A DNA stretch of 64,000 bases from CAZAQK01 sp964535825 (GTDB taxonomy: Bacteria; Pseudomonadota; Alphaproteobacteria; Rickettsiales; SXRF01), in the NCBI GenBank assembly GCA_964535825.1, contig CAZHUC010000001.1, forward strand, positions 372,001 to 436,000, in the 5' to 3' direction. The notes under the pieces were generated by a model. The model searched no databases. It was given only the letters and a program-made list of their open reading frames with translations, and was not told the origin of the DNA. Position 1 is the first letter of the stretch. Every line of letters begins with the position of its first letter. The translations under genes and the position numbers were made by a program. This document shows positions 10,001-17,485 of the stretch, piece by piece.

Positions 10001-10305
10001 CCCATTTCTGCGGGCAGGCCGTGGCAATCCCAGCCGAAGCGGCGCTCTACCTTTTTGCCGCGCATCGTCTGGTAGCGGGCGTAGAGGTCTTTTACATAGC
10101 CGGTGAGCAGGTGGCCATAATGCGGCAGGCCGTTGGCGAATGGCGGGCCGTCATAAAAAATGAATTCCTCTGCTTTAGCGCGACCAGAAATAGAGCTTTT
10201 AAACGCATCTGAAGCCTTCCAACCAGCCAAAACGGCCTCTTCCACCTTGGGAAAATCGGGGTTTGGGTTAACTTCCGGATAGTGCCTTGCAGGTTTTTGT
10301 GCCAT
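7063..10305 (-). CDS. ileS: Isoleucyl-tRNA synthetase, eukaryote-like (type II) form
   Basis: Charges tRNA-Ile with isoleucine in the cytoplasm. The length of 1080 residues exceeds the about 930 of the common bacterial form and fits the eukaryote-like IleRS also seen in Rickettsia and in mupirocin-resistant bacteria. The HIGH motif is HYGH at 62-65 in FANGLPHYGHLLTG, and the KMSKS loop is KYSKR at 639-643. The editing (CP1) insertion and an anticodon-binding C-terminal half follow. Base composition is uneven: two stretches, about 7435-7850 and 9190-9690, look clearly more AT-rich by eye than the rest, with different codon choice. The ATG has no obvious Shine-Dalgarno sequence. Confidence 0.95.
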   Translation of the reverse strand: MAQKPARHYPEVNPNPDFPKVEEAVLAGWKASDAFKSSISGRAKAEEFIFYDGPPFANGLPHYGHLLTGYVKDLYARYQTMRGKKVERRFGWDCHGLPAEMGSEKELGISGRAAIEKFGIDKFNEHCRTSVMKYTQEWEDYVTRQARWVDFKNDYKTMDTNFMESVLWAFKQLYDKGLVYEAHRVMPYSWAAETPLSNFETKLDNSYREREDKAIYVAFELIDTPEVSSVNCKQYKVIAWTTTPWTLPSNLALAAHPEFEYYCHEVDGIGYIASSSALHKLFGVQYGMPNSDPPYTRVESLIGLTYKPLFPYFAERKKENPRAFNIIDGSSFVTDGDGTGIVHIAPGFGEDDKRVADDNGIPTVVPVDEKGRYTDEIFDLPDLKLKGLNVIAQTEGKTADEPFKDEQIKKFGLVNLRITKWLKEHGQLIKDEQFKHNYPHCWRTDQPLIYRAMPSWYVEVTKFRDRAVELNKTINWIPEHIRDGQMGHMLATAPDWSISRNRFWGTPIPVWRSKSGKVVVCGSIAEIEKLSGKKVKDLHRPYIDDITFTIDGEEYTRVTDVFDCWFESGSMPFAQVHYPFENKEWFESHFPADFITEYVGQTRGWFNTLIMLSTALFDKAPFKNCICHGVVLDSETGLKYSKRLKNYKDPMEVMDKYGADALRWLMIASPVMRGQDLAVDPEGKFIRDVVRLAIKPIWNAYNFFTLYANADGIQAKFATDSQDVMDRYILAKCKAAVETIQVSLDAYETPAACDAVMQFFEALNNWYIRRNKERFWKSEHDADKQAAYDTLYTVLSVMCRAAAPLLPLTLDDIYKGLTGEESVHLAEFPDVSNVKSENLELMDRVRDICNAALSVRNKLNIRVRQPLHELRIEGKYTGLVIDFGGNIIKDEVNVKKVSSTNADIGEVALIKLSLNNPVLGKRLPEKMKQIIPTAKKGEWKPAANNLVEVCGEVLRVDEFSIQFEPKPEYKDRAQALSTNDALVILDITVTPELEAEGIARDMVRAIQQARKDGGLNVSDRIRLHLDAPADITSAVKTHSAYVLEQTLSTELLDKLPTDKIFSAESAIDEKKVIITLARTA

Positions 10306-10402
10306 AATTAATTGACTGTTAACGGTTATTCTCTAGTTTCAGGAACGGAAGTTTTAACCTTTTTAGGTGCAGGTTGCAATAACAACAAGCATCAGGGTCA
10401 TT

Positions 10403-10837
10403 ATGCAAGAACAACGCCTGACGTACCGGTTACAGACCTACTGGGATATGCTGAAAAAAGACCAGCCATTCCCTGATCCACGCAAATTCGATACAGCCGC
10501 TATCGAGGACATATGGCCCAGCTGTTTCAGAGTCTCCGTTGGCAAGAAACATCCCACCACCTTCACCTATGAATATATGGGCGAGCAGGTTTCCGCGGCC
10601 TACGGCAAGGACTTAACGGGCATGACCGTTGACCCCCGTATGTCCTTCTTCCCGGGATCGGTGCTGCACAGACGTCTTGAGAACATCGTGCATATGAAGA
10701 TCCCGATGCAGGATAATGGCCACCTTATCAACTATGATGGCAAAATTGTACGCTACCGTGCCTGCTTGCTTCCTATGGGCAATGAAAAGGACGGGCTGAC
10801 CCATATCGTTTGCGGCCTTTCTTTCCGTTTTTTCTGA
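10403..10837 (+). CDS. PAS_5-family PAS domain protein
   Basis: A 144-residue single-domain protein of the PAS_5 type common in alphaproteobacteria, where the members are small sensory or unknown proteins. The family pattern is visible: an opening helix ending in YWDMLKKDQPFPDP, a central strand TFTYEYMGEQVSAAYGKDLTG, and a terminal strand pair RYRACLLPMGNEKDG...HIVCGLSF. I chose the ATG at 10403 over an upstream GTG at 10367 because AGGG sits 5 bp before it. It is divergent from ileS. The ligand and partner are unknown, and no output domain is present. Confidence 0.7.
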   Translation: MQEQRLTYRLQTYWDMLKKDQPFPDPRKFDTAAIEDIWPSCFRVSVGKKHPTTFTYEYMGEQVSAAYGKDLTGMTVDPRMSFFPGSVLHRRLENIVHMKIPMQDNGHLINYDGKIVRYRACLLPMGNEKDGLTHIVCGLSFRFF

Positions 10838-10846
10838 CCTTTTAGG

Positions 10847-10880
10847 TTGACACTAAACCCCCGCCTGTGTTGAATCACAG
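10847..10880 (+). promoter_or_regulatory. metC promoter with palindromic operator candidate
   Basis: A perfect -35 box TTGACA (10847-10852) is followed after 17 bp by a -10-like TTGAAT (10870-10875). The -10 hexamer forms the centre of the palindrome CTGTG-N6-CACAG (10865-10880), so a dimeric regulator bound there would block RNA polymerase. The metC ATG lies 25 bp downstream. Confidence 0.5.
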
Positions 10881-10904
10881 CCCTGAACATATTGAGAATC
10901 CACA

Positions 10905-12080
10905 ATGAAAAAAGAGACACTCCTTGCCACACTTGGCAGCCATGCAAGCAGCGTGGGCGGTATTGTAAACCAGCCACCACACCGCGCTTCTACTATATTA
11001 TTCCCATCGGTCGCCGATCTTGAGGCCGCCGAGACCGCGAACATTCCCGGCGCGACCTATGGTCGTTACGGCACACCTAGCTCGGCATCGCTTGAAACTG
11101 CGATGGCGCAAATTGAAGGTGCTGACCATGCTATCGTTACCGCTTCTGGCCTTTCTGCCATTGTGGTGGCGCTGACCGCATGCCTTAAAGGCGGCGATCA
11201 TCTGTTGATGGTGGATTCTGCGTACGGCCCTACGCGCCGCTTCTGTGACCGTGTGCTCAAATCATTCGGCGTGGAAACCACCTATTATGATCCGGTCATT
11301 GGCGCAGATATTGCCAAACTGGTGAAACCAAATACCAAGGTGATCTATCTGGAAAGCCCGGGCTCGCTTACGTTTGAAGTGCAGGATGTGCCGGCCATCG
11401 CCAAAGTGGCACGCCAGCATAATATCACCGTCATCGGTGATAATACGTGGGGAACACCGCTGTTTTACAAGCCATTCGATCTGGGTATCGATATCTCCAT
11501 TCACTCCATGACCAAATATATCGCCGGTCATTCTGACCTGGTGATGGGTTCTGTCACCTGCAAAAAAGACCGCTACAAAGAATTGCTCCTGACCTATCGC
11601 ACGCTGGGCGCAAGTCCAAGTGCCGATAACTGTTATCTCGCACAGCGCGGCCTGCATACCATCGGTGTGCGTATGCGCCAGCAGATGGAAAATGCACTGG
11701 TGGTTGCCAAATGGCTGAAGACTCGTCCGGAAGTGGAAGAAGTGCTATATCCAGCATTGCCGGGTGCGCCGGGGCATGATCTGTGGAAACGTGATTTCAC
11801 CGGTGGTGCCAGCCTGTTCGCGTTCGTTCTCAAAGGTGCGAACAAGCAACAGATGTGCAGCTTCGTGGATAACCTTGACCTGTTCGGCCTTGGTTATAGC
11901 TGGGGTGGTTTTGAAAGCCTCGTGATGCCAAACAACCTGACCGGCCGTGTGGCGACCAAGTGGAAATATTCCGGCCCGGGTATTCGCCTGCATATCGGCC
12001 TCGAGCATCCGGATGACCTGATCAAGGATCTGGAATCAGGTTTCGAGAAGATGAAGAAGTCTAGTGCTTCAGCAGCCTGA
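10905..12080 (+). CDS. metC: Cystathionine beta-lyase, PLP-dependent
   Basis: A 391-residue Cys/Met metabolism PLP enzyme. The motif SIHSMTKYIAGHSDLVMG contains the PLP-binding Lys, and YGRYGTPS near residue 46 is the phosphate-contacting Tyr/Arg region from the neighbouring subunit. The MetC-type sequence suggests cleavage of cystathionine to homocysteine, pyruvate and ammonia in methionine synthesis. A related gamma-lyase or sulfhydrylase role cannot be excluded by reading alone. It stands alone on the plus strand and its 3' end overlaps that of convergent argG by 20 bp. Confidence 0.87.
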   Translation: MKKETLLATLGSHASSVGGIVNQPPHRASTILFPSVADLEAAETANIPGATYGRYGTPSSASLETAMAQIEGADHAIVTASGLSAIVVALTACLKGGDHLLMVDSAYGPTRRFCDRVLKSFGVETTYYDPVIGADIAKLVKPNTKVIYLESPGSLTFEVQDVPAIAKVARQHNITVIGDNTWGTPLFYKPFDLGIDISIHSMTKYIAGHSDLVMGSVTCKKDRYKELLLTYRTLGASPSADNCYLAQRGLHTIGVRMRQQMENALVVAKWLKTRPEVEEVLYPALPGAPGHDLWKRDFTGGASLFAFVLKGANKQQMCSFVDNLDLFGLGYSWGGFESLVMPNNLTGRVATKWKYSGPGIRLHIGLEHPDDLIKDLESGFEKMKKSSASAA

Positions 12081-13263
12081 GTCTTAACGCATTCAATTTA
12101 ATGAAGCCGGCGGCGTCTTTCTGGTCATACGCGCCTTTATCATCTTCGAACGTCACCATCTTTTCGCTGTAAAGCGATTTAGGTGATTTGCGACCATCCA
12201 CCGATACACTGCCTTTGAAGAGTTTAAGGCGCACAGTGCCGGATACATTCGCTTGTGATTTGTCGATGAGTGCCTGCAGCATCTCACGCTCCGGCGACCA
12301 CCAGTAACCATTATAAATAAGCTCTGCGTAGCGCGGCATGAGTTCATCCTTAAGATGTGATGCACCGCGATCAAGCGTGAGTGATTCAATGCCACGATGC
12401 GCCGCAAGCAACACCGTGCCACCTGGTGTTTCATACACCCCCCGAGACTTCATGCCCACATACCGGTTCTCTACCATATCCAAACGGCCAATACCGTGCT
12501 TGCCGCCAAGCTCATTGAGCTTGGTAAGCAAGGCTGCTGGTGAAAGTTTTACACCATTTACTGCCACTGCATCGCCGTGCTCAAATTCCACTTCGATGAA
12601 CTCTGGATCATTCGGGGCTTTTTCGGGTGCGACCGAACGGGTGAACATATCTTCATGCGGCGCTACCCAAGGGTCTTCCAGCACTTTGCCTTCATAAGAG
12701 ATGTGCAGGAGGTTGGCATCGGTGGAGTAGGGAGCTTCACCGCGTTTATCTTTTGCAATCTGGATCTGGTGCTTTTCTGCATACTCAATAAGTTTGGTGC
12801 GGGAAGTTAAATCCCATTCGCGCCACGGGGCGATAACTTTAATGTCTGGTTTGAGTGCATAATAACCCAGTTCAAAACGCACCTGATCATTACCTTTGCC
12901 GGTTGCACCATGCGATACAGCATCCGCACCGGTTTTCTTTGCGATCTCGATCTGGCGTTTGGCAATCAGCGGGCGCGCAATAGATGTGCCCAGCAGATAC
13001 ACGCCCTCATACAACGTGTTGGCGCGGAACATCGGGAATACATAATCACGCACGAATTCTTCGCGTAGGTCCTCAATGTAAATTTCTTTAACACCCATGG
13101 CTTCAGCTTTTTTTCGCGCAGGCTCAACTTCGCCGCCCTGGCCAAGGTCAGCGGTAAAGGTCACGACTTCGCACTCATAGGTCTCCTGCAACCAGCGAAG
13201 GATGACCGAGGTATCAAGCCCACCGGAATAGGCGAGCACCACTTTTTTAATTTTCTGTTTCAT
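12061..13263 (-). CDS. argG: Argininosuccinate synthase
   Basis: Joins citrulline and aspartate using ATP, the penultimate step of arginine synthesis. At 400 residues it has the family's usual length. The N-terminal PP-loop VLAYSGGLDTSVI (about 9-21) binds ATP, followed by VSHGATGKGNDQVRFE and later NRYVGMKSRGVYETPGG, all hallmarks of ArgG. AGGA lies 7 bp before the ATG. argH is not adjacent. The gene is divergent from malonyl-CoA decarboxylase and tail-to-tail with metC. Confidence 0.97.
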   Translation of the reverse strand: MKQKIKKVVLAYSGGLDTSVILRWLQETYECEVVTFTADLGQGGEVEPARKKAEAMGVKEIYIEDLREEFVRDYVFPMFRANTLYEGVYLLGTSIARPLIAKRQIEIAKKTGADAVSHGATGKGNDQVRFELGYYALKPDIKVIAPWREWDLTSRTKLIEYAEKHQIQIAKDKRGEAPYSTDANLLHISYEGKVLEDPWVAPHEDMFTRSVAPEKAPNDPEFIEVEFEHGDAVAVNGVKLSPAALLTKLNELGGKHGIGRLDMVENRYVGMKSRGVYETPGGTVLLAAHRGIESLTLDRGASHLKDELMPRYAELIYNGYWWSPEREMLQALIDKSQANVSGTVRLKLFKGSVSVDGRKSPKSLYSEKMVTFEDDKGAYDQKDAAGFIKLNALRLRLLKH

Positions 13264-13288
13264 AAGAGGTCCTATTTTTTGCTGTCGC

Positions 13289-13330
13289 TATATAACAACT
13301 GTTGCCTGAGCACAAGCATCGCTTTATATA
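13289..13330. promoter_or_regulatory. Overlapping divergent promoters for argG and malonyl-CoA decarboxylase
   Basis: Plus strand: TTGCCT (13302-13307), 17 bp, TATATA (13325-13330). The -10 box ends only 6 bp before the ATG at 13337, which has no Shine-Dalgarno sequence, so transcription would start at or next to the start codon and give a leaderless mRNA. Minus strand: TTGTGC (13315-13310), 15 bp, TATATA (13294-13289) upstream of argG. The two promoters overlap, so the genes may compete for polymerase. Confidence 0.45.
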
Positions 13331-13336
13331 ACTTAC

Positions 13337-14773
13337 ATGACACAAGCAGCTGAGCAGACCAGAAATAGTTCAGGTTTTTCGCATATTAAGCGCAAAACAG
13401 CCAATAACCTGCTTAAAGCATGGCAAGGGATCAAATATTCGGCCCTTAGTGCTATCAAAGGCGATAATATCTCGGCTGTCGTTTCAGACGATGCCATTTT
13501 CCTCAAAAAGCAGATGGAATTATGCCTCTATTCACCGGGCGGAGAGATCAGCCAGCGGTCACATGCGGCTAATCTGGGGCGTACCTATCTACGTCTGGAC
13601 GAAGAGGGTAGGAAGCGTTTCCTGCATGTACTTGCCAGTGAATTCGGGCTCGATACGAATGAGGTGGTGGAAGCATCACAAGCCTATATCGGCTGTGAGG
13701 ATGAATCGCAGCGCCTCAAGCTGGAACTTGCTCTGCGTGATGCGATGGTAACGCCGCGCAGCTATATCCTCCGTCAATTCACTGCGCTGCCTGATGGGTT
13801 TAAATTCCTTGTGGATATGCGGGCGGACCTGCTGCCTCTGATAGGCTCTGATGTGGCGTATAAAGGGCTTGAATATGAGCTCAAGGAAATACTCTCCGCA
13901 TGGTTCGATGTTGGGCTCTTAGATCTGGTGGAGATCACATGGAAGTCACCTGCCGCGTTGCTTGAAAAGCTCATTGAATATGAGGCGGTGCATAAGATTG
14001 CCTCTTGGGATGATCTCAAGAACCGGTTGGATTCTGACCGCCGCGTATTTGCCTTCCTGCATAACAAGATGCCGTATGAGCCGTTGATATTTGTCCATGT
14101 GGCGCTGGTGTCGGGTATGAGCGATAATATCCAGCGATTACTCGACCAGAACGCACCGGCTTTCGATGTGAATGCTGCCGATACCGCCATTTTCTATTCT
14201 ATTTCCAATGCACAAAAAGGGCTTTCCGGCATTAGCTTCGGTAATTTCCTCATCAAGCGAGTGGTAAGCCAACTTACCGATGAAATGCGCCAGATAGATA
14301 CCTATGCCACACTTTCACCCGTGCCGGGATTCCGTAAATGGTTAACGCCAAAACTTGCAGCGAATGATGATTCCCTTTTCCTGCCAGGAGAAATAGACGC
14401 ATTAAAGAAATTAATGCCTGAATCTTCGGCCTGTGAGGCGTTGGCCCAGATTCTGGATGATAACTGGTTTGACCGTCCTGCGGTTGCCACGGCTATTAAG
14501 CATATGGTACTCAGGCTCTGTATCTATTACCTGACCATGGAGAAGCGTGGCAGAAGGCCACTCGATCCGGTGGCTGGTTTCCATCTGTTCAATGGGGCAC
14601 GTCTGGAACGTATCAACTGGTTGGCTGATATGTCTGAAAAAGGCCTGAAGCAATCAGCTGGTATCATGGTGAATTATCATTATAAATTAGATGAGATCGA
14701 TGATAATCACGAGGCCTTTGTCGAGCATGGGAAAATTGTTACAGGTAAACAGGTTAAGAGTTATACACCATAA
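13337..14773 (+). CDS. Malonyl-CoA decarboxylase
   Basis: Decarboxylates malonyl-CoA to acetyl-CoA. The 478-residue protein has the helical N-terminal MCD domain (about 60-190) and the GNAT-like catalytic domain. Family landmarks are EPLIFVHVALV, TAIFYSISNAQKGLSGISFGNF, TLSPVPGFRKWL (holding the catalytic Ser) and FHLFNGARLERINWLAD (holding the catalytic His). In other bacteria MCD is paired with malonyl-CoA synthetase and a malonate transporter, but neither is nearby, so it may instead adjust malonyl-CoA against acetyl-CoA, which also feeds the phaA-phaB-phaC pathway in this window. That link is inference. Confidence 0.9.
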   Translation: MTQAAEQTRNSSGFSHIKRKTANNLLKAWQGIKYSALSAIKGDNISAVVSDDAIFLKKQMELCLYSPGGEISQRSHAANLGRTYLRLDEEGRKRFLHVLASEFGLDTNEVVEASQAYIGCEDESQRLKLELALRDAMVTPRSYILRQFTALPDGFKFLVDMRADLLPLIGSDVAYKGLEYELKEILSAWFDVGLLDLVEITWKSPAALLEKLIEYEAVHKIASWDDLKNRLDSDRRVFAFLHNKMPYEPLIFVHVALVSGMSDNIQRLLDQNAPAFDVNAADTAIFYSISNAQKGLSGISFGNFLIKRVVSQLTDEMRQIDTYATLSPVPGFRKWLTPKLAANDDSLFLPGEIDALKKLMPESSACEALAQILDDNWFDRPAVATAIKHMVLRLCIYYLTMEKRGRRPLDPVAGFHLFNGARLERINWLADMSEKGLKQSAGIMVNYHYKLDEIDDNHEAFVEHGKIVTGKQVKSYTP

Positions 14774-14817
14774 CATCTATTGATATATATTCCCTTTTAC
14801 GCTAAGAGGTGGGCTCT

Positions 14818-15099
14818 ATGGCCGACAAACAACAAAACATACAAGATGTATTCCTCAATACACTGCGTAAGAAAAAAGTTCCTGTAACGATTTTCTTATC
14901 TAATGGTGTGAAATTGCAGGGAAATATCACCGGATTTGATAACTTCTCGCTCTTGCTCCGCCGCGGCCCGCAGGTGCAGCTGGTGTATAAGCACACCATT
15001 GCGACCGTTGTTCCGGCTGCAGCCGTTGTATTACATGAGGAAGAAGGCGTAGATGCTTCTTCGCATGGTGATATGGCCGATCATGCGGCTGAGCATTGA
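14818..15099 (+). CDS. hfq: RNA chaperone Hfq
   Basis: Hexameric Sm-like protein that pairs small RNAs with mRNAs. The 93 residues include Sm1 (NIQDVFLNTLRKKKVPVTIF followed by LSNGVKLQGNI) and Sm2 (VYKHTIATVVP, with the Hfq-typical Y-K-H). A short acidic and His-rich tail follows. The longer reading from a GTG at 14809 was rejected because AAGAGG at 14804-14809 is placed 8 bp before the ATG at 14818. A TATATT sequence near 14785 may be its -10 box. hflX follows after 22 bp, the usual alphaproteobacterial pairing. Confidence 0.97.
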   Translation: MADKQQNIQDVFLNTLRKKKVPVTIFLSNGVKLQGNITGFDNFSLLLRRGPQVQLVYKHTIATVVPAAAVVLHEEEGVDASSHGDMADHAAEH

Positions 15100-15121
15100 T
15101 TGCTAGATCTGTACGATCTCA

Positions 15122-16390
15122 ATGAATGATACAAAACGCGCGTTCGTTATCCATCCGTGGCTAAAGCGGCGGGGTGATGTTGCGTCGCGCTCGCCAGAGG
15201 CTTGCTTGGAAGAAGCCATGCGTCTTAGCCATGCCATCGACCTTGAGGTGGCCGATTCAGCTATTGTGGCAATGAGCAGTATCACACCTTCAACACTCAT
15301 TGGCCGTGGCAAGGTAGAAGAATTAAAAACACGCATAGCATCTGCTGAAGCTGGCTTAGCTATTATCAACCATGTCGTAAGTCCGGTGCAGCAGCGTAAT
15401 CTGGAAAAAGCATGGAATTGTAAGGTCATTGATCGTACGGCACTGATCCTTGAGATATTTGGTGCGCGAGCGCGTACCCATGAGGGTAAATTACAGGTGG
15501 AACTGGCAGCGCTGGAATACCAGAAGAGCCGATTGGTGCGTTCATGGACGCACTTGGAGCGCCAGCGCGGTGGTTTCGGTTTCCTTGGCGGCCCGGGTGA
15601 ATCTCAGATCGAAATTGACCGTCGCCTCATCCGCGACCGCATCTCGAAGATCAAAAAGCAGTTGCAGGATGTCACGCGCACGCGTGAACTGCACCGCAAG
15701 GTGCGCAGGGATGTTCCGTATCCTGTGGTGGCGTTGGTGGGGTATACCAACGCAGGGAAATCCACATTGTTTAACCGCCTCACCGGCGCGAATGTACTTT
15801 CCATGGATAAATTATTCGCCACACTCGATCCCACCATGCGCGGATGTGTACTGCCCGGCGGTACGAAAATTATTTTATCAGACACAGTAGGGTTCGTATC
15901 CGACCTGCCCACACAACTGGTCGCTGCCTTCCGCGCTACACTTGAGGAAGTGCTGGAAGCTGATGTGCTTTTACATGTGCGCGATATTTCACACCCGGAT
16001 ACAGAAGCGCAGAAAAAAGATGTGGAGCATGTGCTGAAAAGTTTATTTCTGTCTGAGGCGCTGCCGGAAAATCTTATTGAAGTGCATAACAAGATCGATC
16101 TGCTGGAGCATGAGGTGGAAAGCAGCAAAGATATCATGCGTGTTTCCGCCTTCACAGGCGAAGGTATCGAGCCTTTGCTGAAAACGATCGAAGCGCTACT
16201 TGCCAAACGCTTTTACACCGAAGTTTCATATCAGCTCAAAGTGGATGATGGAAAAGCACTGGCGTGGCTACATGCGCATGGCAAAGTTGTGGAACAAACG
16301 GTTGATGATGAGTATATTAAAGTTATTGTGCAGCTTGCACCTGACAACATTGCCCGTTTTGACCGCATACATCATGCAAAGAATTTATAG
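15122..16390 (+). CDS. hflX: Ribosome-associated GTPase HflX
   Basis: GTPase that splits or rescues stalled ribosomes. At 422 residues it is full length. The N-terminal HflX domain is seen as TLIGRGKVEELK and VIDRTALILEIF. A linker with GFLGGPGESQIEIDRR leads to the G domain: G1 VGYTNAGKSTLFNRL, G3 DTVGFVSDLPTQLV and G4 NKIDLL. A short C-terminal domain follows. It is downstream of hfq as in many alphaproteobacteria, and its last 17 bp overlap the start of the next gene. Confidence 0.95.
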   Translation: MNDTKRAFVIHPWLKRRGDVASRSPEACLEEAMRLSHAIDLEVADSAIVAMSSITPSTLIGRGKVEELKTRIASAEAGLAIINHVVSPVQQRNLEKAWNCKVIDRTALILEIFGARARTHEGKLQVELAALEYQKSRLVRSWTHLERQRGGFGFLGGPGESQIEIDRRLIRDRISKIKKQLQDVTRTRELHRKVRRDVPYPVVALVGYTNAGKSTLFNRLTGANVLSMDKLFATLDPTMRGCVLPGGTKIILSDTVGFVSDLPTQLVAAFRATLEEVLEADVLLHVRDISHPDTEAQKKDVEHVLKSLFLSEALPENLIEVHNKIDLLEHEVESSKDIMRVSAFTGEGIEPLLKTIEALLAKRFYTEVSYQLKVDDGKALAWLHAHGKVVEQTVDDEYIKVIVQLAPDNIARFDRIHHAKNL

Positions 16391-17147
16391 ATCTATCACT
16401 GCCGTTCTTATTCTGGGTTTTCTTTCGTTTCCTGCACTTGCGCTGGAAAGCGTGACGGTGCTGAGCGATAGAAATATGAACCTGGCGATCGTGGCGATAG
16501 CGCGCGAATATTCCGCTTCAAAGAATGTGATGGTGAATACATCCTTTGCCACACCAGATCAGCAGGAGAAGCAGATACTTGAAGGCGGTGCGGCCGATAT
16601 ACTGATAACTCCGCGTACGGACTGGATAGAAACTCTCAAGACACAGGGGCTTCTGGATATTTATTCTCAGATGGAGCTGGCCAAGAACCGGTTGGTGATG
16701 GTTGGGCCACAATACGATGCCATCAATATCGACCTATCGGCTGGTATCCCTACCACACGAATTATTCGCGCCATTGGCTTCGAGCAAAGTTTTATGGTGG
16801 GCAACCCGCAATATATGCCCGATGGTGCGTCTGCAAAGGAAGTTTTGCGCAACCTCAATGCATCAGATGAACTTGAGGAATATACCGTATATATAAAACG
16901 GCCAGACCAGATAAGCAGCATGGTGCGCGGCCGTGGTGCATATGGCGTGTTCTTTCAGTCCACGGTGCGGGATATGCAGGGTGTGAAGGTGCTGGATGTA
17001 TTTCCTGAAAAAACACATCAACCTATACAGTATTATGCCGTTGTCATTGCCGGCAATAATATGAACGAAGCGCGCAAATTCATGGATTTTTTAAGGTCCA
17101 AGGATGCTCGTAGACTGTTGATTAATAATGGTTATGTGGTGAATTAA
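16374..17147 (+). CDS. ModA-like periplasmic substrate-binding protein
   Basis: A 257-residue extracytoplasmic solute-binding protein of the molybdate-binding (ModA) superfamily. A signal peptide MQRIYRSITAVLILGFLSFP ending ALA precedes the mature LESVTVLSDR. Fold cues are the GGAADILITPRTDWI strand-turn and a C-terminal EARKFMDFLRSKDARRLLINNGY, typical of ModA-like proteins. The ATG at 16374 was chosen because it begins the signal peptide; the reading frame extends farther upstream inside hflX. No permease or ATPase gene is adjacent, so the ligand and even a transport role are open. Confidence 0.72.
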   Translation: MQRIYRSITAVLILGFLSFPALALESVTVLSDRNMNLAIVAIAREYSASKNVMVNTSFATPDQQEKQILEGGAADILITPRTDWIETLKTQGLLDIYSQMELAKNRLVMVGPQYDAINIDLSAGIPTTRIIRAIGFEQSFMVGNPQYMPDGASAKEVLRNLNASDELEEYTVYIKRPDQISSMVRGRGAYGVFFQSTVRDMQGVKVLDVFPEKTHQPIQYYAVVIAGNNMNEARKFMDFLRSKDARRLLINNGYVVN

Positions 17148-17187
17148 AAAACCTTTAAGCCGTAATAATCCCGTAACAATAAGCTGT

Positions 17188-17193
17188 TATAAT
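17188..17193 (+). promoter_or_regulatory. -10 element upstream of the small Cys-rich gene
   Basis: A consensus TATAAT lies 34 bp before the ATG at 17228. No good -35 hexamer is seen at the usual distance. AGGAG at 17218-17222 is the ribosome-binding site, 5 bp before the start. Confidence 0.45.
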
Positions 17194-17227
17194 CATATCC
17201 AGGCATTTAAAATTATCAGGAGTGGTT

Positions 17228-17485
17228 ATGAAAAATTATGCAGCAATATTAACTATCTTTATAAGCGCACTTAGTTTCGGTGCAAGCAACGCATTTGCCG
17301 CAAAGGTTTGTACTGTTAATTTTTACAGAGATGGTTATTGTAAATGTAATATCGATGGCGCAACGAAAGATTTGCGTGGCGGTTTTACATCAAAAGAGGC
17401 TTGCAGCAAGGCATGTGATGCGTTCTGCGTAAAACCTGATGCAAAGCCTGTAACGCCAGTACCTGTAGTTGGAATTGAACTCTAA
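17228..17485 (+). CDS. Small secreted cysteine-rich protein, unknown function
   Basis: An 85-residue precursor that I do not recognise. Residues 1-24 form a clear signal peptide ending in SNAFA. The mature part of about 61 residues has six cysteines (VC, YCKC, EAC, KAC, AFC) in about 35 residues, enough for three disulfides, and then a Pro/Val-rich tail (KPVTPVPVV). The start is supported by a strong AGGAG site and a TATAAT box. Lower GC than its neighbours and a compact disulfide pattern suggest a secreted mini-protein. Its stop codon directly abuts the stop of convergent tsaD. Confidence 0.75.
   Translation: MKNYAAILTIFISALSFGASNAFAAKVCTVNFYRDGYCKCNIDGATKDLRGGFTSKEACSKACDAFCVKPDAKPVTPVPVVGIEL

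Noticed and set aside
16200..16373. Upstream extension of the ModA-like protein
   Set aside because: It is inside hflX, and the signal peptide clearly begins at 16374.
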